From Begonia masoniana (taxonomy: Eukaryota; Streptophyta; Magnoliopsida; Cucurbitales; Begoniaceae), in the NCBI GenBank assembly GCA_022432975.1, contig CM039503.1, positions 44,844,655 through 44,908,654 on the forward strand: a stretch of DNA of 64,000 nt, given 5' to 3'. Under the pieces are notes generated by a model that ran no database searches, was not told the DNA's origin, and was given only the letters and a program-made list of their open reading frames with translations. The translations under genes and the position numbers were made by a program. Below are positions 55,538 to 64,000 of the stretch, one piece after another. Within the stretch, counting starts at the first letter, position 1; each line of letters opens with the position of its first letter.

Positions 55538-56320
55538 CGTTAAATGTCACACGTCCACATAGAATTGTGTTGCTGCAAACCAAACACTAAACAACGAACG
55601 AAGATAAAAAGCTCACAAGTTATTATGCATGCAAAAGAACTGCCAACGCACTAAATATAAGAAAAACTTGATGCTGTAAAAAGCAACAACTCTCACAGGC
55701 AATTGATCGAACACGTGGTGTGCATTAGTGAACAAATCCCCTTCACAACTAAGTTATACTCCAAAGAACCCGCAAAAAGGAAAACAGTGCAAAATATCGA
55801 GGAAACAAGTAGGAGTAATTACATAGAACAACTACAATTAACACACATTTCAGATTCACCAATTAAGTTCAGTGACACACAGCAAAATTGGAACAACATT
55901 TGTCAGAGAAAGAGTGTCCATTCGAGGGAGGAACATACCGGAGAGATGTGGTGCTTCTTGTGCTGAGAGCCGGCGAAGGAGAATACCGAAAGGGCCGGAG
56001 TTTGCGGTGGAGGATTTCAGCCGAACGATCGGGAGAGAGATCGCCGAGAGAGAGTGGGGTTTGTGATGGTCTGCAGGATGAAAGCCGATCGATCGGCTTT
56101 CATTCTGTTTTTAGGGCTCTTTTTTTATTTTTTTTATTATTTTTTTTTAGCAGAAATAGAAACAAATTCAAAAAATACTAAAACTTAAAACAAAAATAAT
56201 AAGAAAATTTAAAAAAAAAAATAATAATAATATATAACAATAAAAATAAATAAATAAATAAATGGGTTACCTCCCACCAAGTGTTTGTTTTAACATCGTC
56301 AGCTTGACATCGGGTGAACA
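55538..56320 (-). other. Spacer between integrase and envelope-like ORF
   Basis: Non-coding, with a GC-rich block (55925-56070), a 26-bp perfect palindrome (56078-56103) and an A/T-rich tail (56110-56265). ORFs at 55703-56181 are not supported. Confidence 0.6.
56078..56103. repeat. 26-bp perfect palindrome with GATCGATC core
   Basis: ATGAAAGCCGATC followed without a loop by its exact complement. It is the longest loopless palindrome noticed in the window, and lies inside the Athila rather than in its LTRs. Confidence 0.95.
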
Positions 56321-57640
56321 TTACTTGTTGGGTGCGAGGTGAGTGACAGATGAATCACTCTCAATAATACCACTAAAATACGGTTTTACTCTTTGACCAT
56401 TAACCTTGAATGTCCCTGCGTCTGCTCCACTTAATTCAACTGCACCACGAGGAAATACTTGAACCACCGTAAACGGGCCAGACCACCTCGATTTCAGCTT
56501 GCCCGAGAAAAGTTTTAGACGTGAATTAAATAACAACACCTGCTGGCCCACCAATAACTCTTTCTTCATAATATGCTTGCATGCCACACTTTTGTTTTCT
56601 TCTTGTAAATCTTGGAATTTTCATATGCATTGGTGCATAATTCATCAAGTTCATTAATTTGGAGATAGCGTTTGTGGCCAGTGACCGTTAAGTCAAAATT
56701 TAATATCTTCATAGTCTACCAAGCACGGTGCTCGAGTTCAACGGGTAAGTGACATGATTTACTAAAAACCAACCGATAAGGGGACATTCCTAATGGAGTT
56801 TTGAATGCGGTCCGGTAAGCCCACAGTGCATCATCCAACTTATATGCCCAATCTTGATGGGAATTACTCACCATCTTTTCCAGAATAATCTTAACTTCTC
56901 GATTTGAGACTTCTGCTTGACCATTTGATTGTGGGTGATACCCCGATGCCTTTCGATATTTGACGCCATATTTTAAAAGTAGTGATTCAAATGACTTGTT
57001 ACAGAAATGAGTATCTTCATCACTAATTATTGCGCGCGGCGTGCCAAAATGAGTGAATATGTTCTTACGCAAAAACCTTAATACCACTGTACCGTCATTG
57101 GTAGGCGTAGCTATTGCCTCGACCCATTTTGAAACGTAATCCACAGCGAGAAGTATGTATTTGTTGTTAAATGAGGGTGGAAACGGACCCATAAAATCAA
57201 TCCCCCATACGTCGAATAGTTCAACTTCAAGGATATTTGTCAAAGGCATTTCATTCCGGCGAGATATATTACCTATTCGTTGACATCGATCACATGCTGT
57301 CACAAAGGAATGTGCATCTTTAAATAGGGATGACCAATAGAAACCACATTAAAGTACTTTTGCTACTGTTCGATTTCCTCCAAAATGACCACTACATTCA
57401 AGAGTGTGGCAATGCTTCAACACTGATATCATCTCATTTTCAAGGATACAATGTCTTATTACTTGATTAGCGCAATGTCTATAAAGAATTGGTTCTTCCC
57501 AATAATATTGCTTCATGTCGGAGAAGAATTTCTTCTTTTGGTGATAAGACAGCTCGGGTGGCATGATCTGGCAAGCAAGATAATTGACATAATCTGCATA
57601 CCATGGTAATTCAGAAATTGCAAGGAGTTTTTCATCCGGA
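56321..57640 (-). pseudogene. Athila integrase
   Basis: On the minus strand: an HHCC-type finger ([19 protein letters not shown], then CDRCQRIG), core residues in [20 protein letters not shown] and [11 protein letters not shown], and a C-terminal segment KSRWSGPFTVVQVFPRGAVEL ending at TAA 56321-56323. Stops lie at 57349-57351 and 56716-56718, and the frame changes near 56590-56720. There is no chromodomain, as expected for Athila. Confidence 0.9.
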
Positions 57641-59318
57641 AACTCTTCCTCTATTTGCTCCTCACTATCTTGCACATGGGCTTGAGTTTCTAGACGTGAG
57701 AGATTATCAGCAACGAGATTTTCTGTTCCCTTTTTATCCTTAATCTCAATGTCAAATTCTTGTAGTAATAACACCCAACGAATAAGGCGTGGTTTTGCGT
57801 CTTTCTTCTGCATAAGATACTTTATTACTGAATGATCAGTGAAGACAACGATCTTATTACCAATGATGTACAGCCGGAACTTGTCAAATGAAAAAAACGA
57901 CGGCTAGCAATTTTTTTTTCAGTGGTTGCATAATTGAGCTGAGTATCATTAAGAGTGCAACTCGCATAGTAGATGGTCTGAAAAATTTTATCATTCCTTT
58001 GGCCCATAACTGCCCCTACAGCAAAATCACTCGCATCACTCATGATCTCGAAAGGTAAATCCCAATCAGGTGCCACAATAACTGGTGTCATTACAAGTTT
58101 TGCCTTTAAAACTATAAATGCCTCCAAACACTCGGCCGTGAATATGAATGAGACACCTTTTTCAAGCAAGTTACATAGAAGCTTAATGATCTTGGAGAAA
58201 TCTTTTATAAAGCGGCGGTAAAAGCCCGCATGCCCAAGAAAACTTCGCTCTCCTTTAACCGTAGTAGGAGGTGGTAATTTTTCAATTGCAACTATTTTTG
58301 CACGGTTAACCTCGATGCCTTGAGCTGAAATCCAATGTCCTAACACGATGCCTTCTTTTACCATAAAGTGACATTTTTTCCAATTTAATACCAAATTTGT
58401 TTCCACACATCGGGCTAGCACTTTGGATAAATTTTCTAAACATGTATCAAATGATGACCCAAATACCGAGAAATCATCCATGAAGACTTCGATGTAGCGT
58501 TCAACCATATCTGAAAAAATTGCCATCATACATCGTTGGAATGTTGCTGGAGCATTGCACAATCCAAAGGGCATTCAGCGAAATGCAAACGTGCCATACG
58601 GACAAGTGAAAGTAGTCTTTTCTTGATCTTCTGGGGCGATGATGATTTGGTTGTATCCTGAGTAACCATCGAGAAAACAATAATACGAATGTCCAGACAG
58701 CTTATATAGCATTTGGTCAATGAACGGCAAGGGAAAATGGTCCTTACGTGTGGCTTTGTTCAATTTCCAGTAATCCATGCAAATTCGCCACCCTGTGACA
58801 ATTCTAGATGGTATGAGCTCATTTTTATCATTTTTGATCATTGTCATCTCACTCTTCTTTAGCACACACTGTACTGAGCTCACCCAAGAGCTATCAAATA
58901 TCGGATAAATAACGCCAGCGTTTAACCATTTCAGTATTTCTTTTCGCACTACTTCTTTCATTGTAGGGTTTAAACGTCGTTGGTGTTCAACCGATGGTCG
59001 ATGATCTTCCTCCATTAAAATTCGATGAACACAGAATGAAGAATTAATTCCTTTTATGTCTGATAGAGTCCATCCAATAGCAACCTTATAAGTCCGAAGT
59101 ATTCGTAACAATTTTTCTTCTTCCGCTGTGGATAAGTCAGCTGAAATAATCACCGAAAGAGTAGAGTTGTCACCAAGGTATGCATAACGCAGATGCGTTG
59201 GCAAAGGCTTAAGCTCAAGAGCTGGCGGGCTTTCAATAGACGGCAGAACCCGTAGTGATGTTTCCCCTAAACTGTCAAAGTACTTTCTTCGGTTAGGCTC
59301 GAAAGAATCCATCCACAT
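57641..59318 (-). pseudogene. Athila reverse transcriptase and RNase H
   Basis: Minus strand: N-terminal RT (AGVIYPIFDSSWVSSVQCV, RICMDYWKLNKATRKDHFPLPFIDQML, SGYNQI), TGA at 58575-58577, then MPFGLCNAPATFQRCMMAIF and catalytic FMDDFSVFG, GHWISAQGIEV, LGHAGFYRRFIKDFSKI, RNase H (SDASDFAVGAV) and the tether [27 protein letters not shown] to VADNLSRL. A frameshift near 57830-57920 destroys the RNase H centre. These motifs are characteristic of the Athila clade. Confidence 0.93.
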
Positions 59319-60339
59319 AATATATTCTTGAACATTTGATGTATCATTAAGACAAATTCATGATTAAATAAGCAAGCTTCCAGAGAGTTTTGTGGTTGAA
59401 GTGAAGTTCCCATTATCACAGTGTTAAAATTCTCCACCCGAAATACATCATCACTAGCTTTCGGGTACTTCATTGAATTGAATATGTTGAATGTCACTTC
59501 TTCATCTTGCACCCGCAATTTGAGCTCTCATCTTTGCACATCAATCAATGCACCTCCTGTTGTTAGAAATGGTCGACCCAAAATGATAGGGATATCTCTG
59601 GAAAAATGAATTTGTCGACTTTGACTGGGACATCCTCAATCACTCCGCATGGATGTTTAATAGAGCGATCTGCCATTTGTAAAATTACTCTCGTAGGTTT
59701 TGCTTCGCCAAAACCCAGCTTTTGAAAAATAGATAAAGACATTAAATTGATACTGGCCCCCAAATCACATAATGCGCGCTAAAAAATGGAGTCCCCAATC
59801 GCGCATGGAACAGTAAAGCTTCCCGGATCTTTCAGTTTCTGTGGGAGCTTTCGTTGAATAATAGCGCTACACTCTCCAGTCAGAGCAATTGTGTCATATT
59901 CTTCAATCTTGCATTTGTGAGACAAGATTTCTTTTAGAAATTTTGCATAAGTAGGCATATGCTCCAGAGCCTCGGCAAATGGGATGTTGATGTACAGTTG
60001 CTTAAACATTTCCAAGAATTTACCAAACTGCTTATCAGTCTTGACTGTGTTTAAACGTTGAGAAAAGGGAACCCATGGTGTAATTACCTTCAGATTTGGT
60101 GATAGATCTTTCTGTAGCTGGTTAGCTTCACTATCACATGGAGAAGACGTTGTGGACTCTTTACCTTCACTGTCAATTGGTCTCTGAGTTGCTTGCCTAG
60201 AATTATCAATTACCATCCCGCTTCTAAGAGTGATTGCGTTGCGCTGATCTTTCGGATTTATTTCTGTAGAACTCGGTAGAGCACCTTGAGGTCGTCCAGT
60301 TAGAACATTAGCGATTTGGCCGACTTGTGTTTCCAAGCT
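59319..60339 (-). pseudogene. Athila gag-pol linker and protease
   Basis: Contains QRNAITLRSG in the linker and the protease motif CDLGASINLMSLSIFQKLG near 59740-59770 (Athila uses DLGA where many proteases have DTGA). A TAA lies at 59779-59781. Around 59600-59620 the frame shifts and, compared with related elements, a short segment before ILGRPFL appears deleted. The end continues as LRVQDEEVTFNIFNSMKYP. Confidence 0.85.
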
Positions 60340-61575
60340 TCAGATTTGAGCAGACTGATTCTGCAAAGTCATCCTTGTCTTAGCCATGAACTTGTTAGTG
60401 TGCTCACCCATTTTGGCATTTATATCCTCAAGATTTTGCTTTCTGTCTTGGTATGGTGGAGTTTGCTGAGAAGTTTGGGGCATCTGTACTGCATTATTTT
60501 GATTTTTCCATGAGAAATTTGGATGATTGTTGCACGCCCCTGTATAGTAGTTATTGGAATTTTGAAAATTCGGTCTATTGTAATTCCCAACAAAGTGTGC
60601 TTGATCTGACGAAATATTTGTCATTTGATTCCCTTCTTGACATTCTTCACTCGTATGCGGGCCTTGACACCATTTGCAAGCTCCTACTGGAGAATAAATC
60701 GAGTTGACTAGAGCTTGGTTATTCTATAGATGCTTAGTTAGAGAAGCAATTTGAGCAGTCAAAGTCTTTACTGCATCCATCTTAGGAGTACCTGGTTGCT
60801 TTTTTAGAATTTGCCGCTCGACAGGACATTGATCATTATTTAATGCCAACTTCTCCAATAAAGTAAATGCTTCTAATTCTGTCTTTTGGAGAAGTGAACC
60901 ACCGGAAGCTGCATTAACCAGAGTCCTTGCAGAAGTGGATAAACCAATAAAAAATGTCTGGATTTGCATCCAACGAGGAAAACCATGTTGTGGGCATTTT
61001 TGTAATAATTCCTTGAATCGAGCCCACGATTCATATAGTGTCTCTCCGTCAATTTGGCTGAAATTAACGATCTCATTTCGGTACTTCGCAGTCTTCTCAA
61101 AAGGGAAGAATTTAGCGAGAAACTGTTGACATAACTCAGCCCATGTGGAAATAGAATCAGCTGGCAATGAATTTAACCAACTTTTTTCTCGATCTCGTAA
61201 GGAGAATGGAAATAATCGTAGCTTGACAGCATCATCAGAGACATTATGCAATTTGAAGGTATCGCACACCTCTACGAAGTTGACAATGTGATCATTGGGA
61301 TCCTTGGATGGCAAACCGCTAAATTGTGACTGTTGAATCATATGAATGGTTCCTGGATTGATCTCAAAATTGTGGCCCGTAATTGCTGGTTTACGAATTG
61401 CAGATTGAACACCGACCACAGATGGCAGCACATAATCTAATAATGTTCGTTTCTCAACTTCTTCAATTTGTTCATGATCCATGGCTGCTGTCCACGTTTC
61501 CTTTCGATTAATACGACAGGTCTGTTCAATTTCTGGATCGATAGGAACAAGGTTGGCAGCACCGTGTTTTCGCAT
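60340..61575 (-). pseudogene. Athila gag
   Basis: Starts at ATG 61575 (MRKHGAANLVPIDPE). It has FSGLPSKDPNDHIVNFVEVCDTFK, LRLFPFSLRDREKSWLNSLP, TWAELCQQFLAKFFPFEKTAKYRNEI and GETLYESWARFKELLQKCPQHGFP, the retrotransposon gag signature of Athila elements. TAG 60724-60726 breaks it; beyond is a zinc-knuckle-like CKWCQGPHTSEEC. The frame continues toward protease with a stop at 60340-60342. Confidence 0.92.
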
Positions 61576-61662
61576 ACACCTGAAAAGAAATAAAATAAAG
61601 TAAAATAAATTGAATTCAAATATACACTAGAATTATTTAATCTAATAATAGCAAACAAATAC

Positions 61663-61680
61663 TCCCCTGCAACGGCGCCA
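61663..61680 (-). other. Primer-binding site, tRNA-Asp type
   Basis: The minus strand reads TGGCGCCGTTGCAGGGGA, six bases after the 5' LTR end. This is the usual Athila primer site, with A where TGGCGCCGTTGCCGGGGA is commonest. Confidence 0.92.
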
Positions 61681-61686
61681 AAAACT

Positions 61687-63251
61687 TGTTGCAAAAAATC
61701 CTACGCAAGTGAACGTGTCGCAAAAGTATTAAAGTATATAAATACGAGTCGAACCCACGAGGACTAGTTTCACTAATTATCAAAAAAATTAATCCCAATT
61801 TATAATGAATATAGAACTTTGGTGATTTTGGATTTAATAAAATACAACAAAATAATTTAAGTAAATTGCAGAAATTAAATGAGTTTGAGAATATAATGAG
61901 AAAGCTCTAGGGTTTCCAATTTCACCTAAATTAATCATATTTAGTATTCCTAATTCAAATCATTATTTTCTATTTTTATGTGTCGATGGCAATTTTACAA
62001 AAATATTTATCAATCTCTCTCGAGTAATGACAAACTTATTCAACTAACGAATTATTACTCTCGGTCTCTAATCCTGAGAATGAATTGAATACGTTAAGAA
62101 CGAGAAATTAAAATACCACATAAACGCATTAGCTATCTCTAGTCTAACATCTTTTTCATGGTAAATTATTCAGTGCACAATTATTTTGCAACTCTCGTAT
62201 CTTAAAATAATCCAATAAACATGCTTTTGGTGATCAGACAATCGCAAGCATTAAGAACAAAATAGATTACTCAACACAATATCGAAACAGAAAATCAATA
62301 ACTTGAATTAAAGAAAATATCAAATGTTCATAATTTGGCTACATCGTAGCCATAGAAAAGACAATTAGTTCATGGTAGAATAAAGAACAACAACGAAAAT
62401 AATAACAAAACTAAAGATGTTCATGACTAAAAACTAAAGAGAAGATAAAACACTATGTTGTTGTGAAAATCTCTTTCTCCTCCGTTTTCCTCTTTTTCTC
62501 TGCAAACCGCTGTTGTCTGCAGAATTTTTCTCTTCTTCTGTGCGAACCACTGTTGTCTGCAGAAATTTTCTCTTCTTCTGTGCAAACCCCTTGTCTGCTT
62601 AGGTCAACTTGTTAAATACATAATCTCTCAATCTGACGCGTCCATCAGCCTTAATCAACGGTTGAGATTAAAACATCTGCATCAATTAAAATAGCCGATC
62701 GATCGGTTGTAGTGTGGCCGATCGATCGGCTTTCTCATAAAAAATATTACCTCAGCTGATTGATCGGCTAGAGTTCTCAGATTGTTCGGCTGGGCCTCTA
62801 CTCGGTTTAGATGATTCACTTTGGCCGATCGATCGGGAAGGGTTATGCGATCAATCGGCTGAGCTTCTGTTTTTTTCTTCATTTTGCGATCGATCGCAGA
62901 ATTCGATCGATCGCAGACTTCTCTGTTTTGCTTAACTTCTTCATTTTGGCCGATTGATCGCCTGAAATGCTGCGATCCATTGGCTACTACTCTGGAGTGC
63001 TATTCAAATTAGCTTCGTAGCCGATTGATCGCCTGAGGTTATGCGATCGTTCGGCTACTTCTCTGCCATCCAATTTTTGTCTTTTCTTCAGCTTATTTGT
63101 CTCCTGTCTTTCCTCCTTTCCAAACCCTGTAATTTCTCAATTTCTCTACACACTTACACCAAAGTTATTAGTATCATTCACATGCTTGACTAAAGCATAT
63201 CAAATCAAGTATAAAAAAGTACAATAAAGTGTGTAAAATACACAATTATCA
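61687..63251 (-). mobile_element. 5' LTR of the Athila element
   Basis: Nearly identical to 51365-52937 along its length, with scattered substitutions. The minus-strand ends are TGATAATTGTG and TTTTTTGCAACA. The palindrome zone lies at about 62690-63060. Compared with the other LTR it has lost about 7 bp between two GATCGATC sites near 62890-62915. Confidence 0.93.
62690..63060. repeat. GATCGATC palindrome zone in Athila 5' LTR
   Basis: Same series as 52370-52745, including AGCCGATCGATCGG at the left and GCCGATCGATCGGC next to it. Several sites differ between the two LTRs (for example CAATCGG for CGATCGG near 62850). Confidence 0.9.
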
Positions 63252-63560
63252 AGCATCAATAAAGAATAAAACACGACACACGTTTTATTAATGTTCAACT
63301 AGTATTTATTAGAGATGTTAATCTAGCGAGTCGAGCCAAGCCGAGCCGAGCCGAGAAAGACACAGCTCACCAAGCCTGCCGAGCCTAACGAGCCGAGCCT
63401 AAAAAATTTCCAACCCGATCCGGTTCGTGAGCCATGAGTCTAACAAGCCGAGTCGACCCAACAAGCGTAACGAGCCGTGCTTAACGAGTCGAACTTACAC
63501 AAATAAAGATTTCAGATTGCTTAACTAAAATATATCACAAAATATAGCAAAGTCATAAGA
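63252..63560. repeat. GAGCCGAGCC-rich repeat region
   Basis: Tandem-like GAGCCGAGCCGAGCC and AACGAGCCGAGCC variants at 63330-63490. Such strings occur at the ends of several plant DNA transposons, but no terminal inverted repeat or TSD is evident. Confidence 0.5.
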
Positions 63561-64000
63561 CAAGCTATAATCACCCAAACTTAAAATAAATATGTCCTCA
63601 ATGCATAAAATAAACTAAAAACGTAGGTGAAAAAAGCATAACTCATGACTATTCGGGCTCATCGTTGTCCTCACCCTCTTGTGGAGGGTAATATGGCTTC
63701 AATAGGTGCTCCGGGAAGATAGGTAAACTTGGGTTTGCTGGATTCAAATGGTCATAATGAGCATTTAATGCTCTCACATATCGTGCAAAGAAGTTTGTCT
63801 GCTCTACCGAATGATTTTGTATATTGGTCAACCAATGTTCGATGCGAGTGTGATCTCGTGATAACTGTCTTTGCTGATCAGAAATATTTTCCAGCCTTTG
63901 TCTTACATCGTGTTCAAAGCTATATTTTCCAGCCTTTGTCTTACATCGTGTTCAAAGCTTGTTTGTTGAGCAGCCAGATTGTCAAACATTTGGTCTTGTT
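63561..64000 (-). pseudogene. Second Athila, end of envelope-like ORF (partial)
   Basis: Minus-strand frame ending at TAG 63649-63651. Its C-terminal pattern (YVRALNAHYDHLNPANPSLPIFPEHLLKPYYPP, then an acidic tail) parallels the end of the ORF at 54386. The adjoining CCAAACTTAAAATAAATATG parallels 54308-54330. It continues past the window. A direct repeat of TCCAGCCTTTGTCTTACATC lies at 63890-63960. Confidence 0.65.

Larger units (their letters stand above)
51365..63251 (-). mobile_element. Athila-type Ty3 element, full length, TSD AGTAT/AGCAT
   Basis: Has two LTRs of 1573 and 1565 bp, a tRNA-Asp-type PBS, gag, protease, RT, RNase H, integrase, and an envelope-like ORF downstream of pol, the Athila order. 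The flanks are AGTAT (51360-51364) and AGCAT (63252-63256), a TSD with one change. Every ORF is broken, so it is not autonomous. By eye the LTRs differ by a few per cent, with small indels inside the palindrome zone. Confidence 0.94.

Overview
This window reads as nuclear DNA of a flowering plant, most likely a eudicot. It has a spliced gene of the plant DUF506 family, AT-rich intergenic DNA, and dense nested LTR retrotransposons of plant-specific lineages. The genus cannot be fixed from the sequence. There is one convincing host gene (32098-33495). Two runs of exactly 100 N (6658-6757, 43056-43155) are assembly gaps.

Layout. 1-5095: 3' half of a plus-strand Ty3 chromovirus (Tekay/Del type) with its 3' LTR, which cuts into a minus-strand Cassandra-type TRIM carrying a 5S rRNA-like domain (5096-5814). 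5815-9351: LTR fragments, a gap, a 36-base poly(T) and a truncated minus-strand Tork-like copia. 9352-17278: three LTRs nested one inside another, two with clear target-site duplications (TSDs). 17279-27894: a copia element of the SIRE/Maximus type (5' LTR, PBS, gag, pol, envelope-like ORF) whose last ORF is split by a solo Ty3 LTR. 28136-35417: low-copy island with the DUF506 gene. 35418-43055: minus-strand Tekay element whose 3' LTR hosts another solo LTR. 43156-49078: SIRE LTR fragment, plus-strand Tekay pol split by a solo Athila LTR, filler, and a Tekay LTR. 49079-51364: intergenic. 51365-63251: an 11.9-kb Athila element with both LTRs, tRNA-Asp-type PBS, gag-pol and envelope-like ORF, all decayed. 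63252-64000: a GAGCC-rich repeat and the start of a second Athila.

Every retroelement ORF carries stops or frameshifts, so none looks autonomous. Five solo LTRs keep perfect 5-bp TSDs, showing repeated insertion followed by LTR-LTR recombination.

The most unusual signal is inside the LTRs. Unrelated lineages (Ty3 Tekay, Ty3 Athila, Ty1 SIRE) carry related arrays of short units. One class is hairpins built on GATCGATC or CTCTGG arms, with conserved arms, different loops and at least one compensatory arm change. The other is about 60-bp tandem units containing TTGTCGTYTAGTGAYCGG and CATCGGCAGATG. In Tekay LTRs these sit roughly 170-900 bp from the LTR 3' end; in SIRE and Athila they sit in U3. 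A 26-bp perfect palindrome with the same core lies between the pol and envelope-like genes of the Athila. I know of no description of this, but I could not search.
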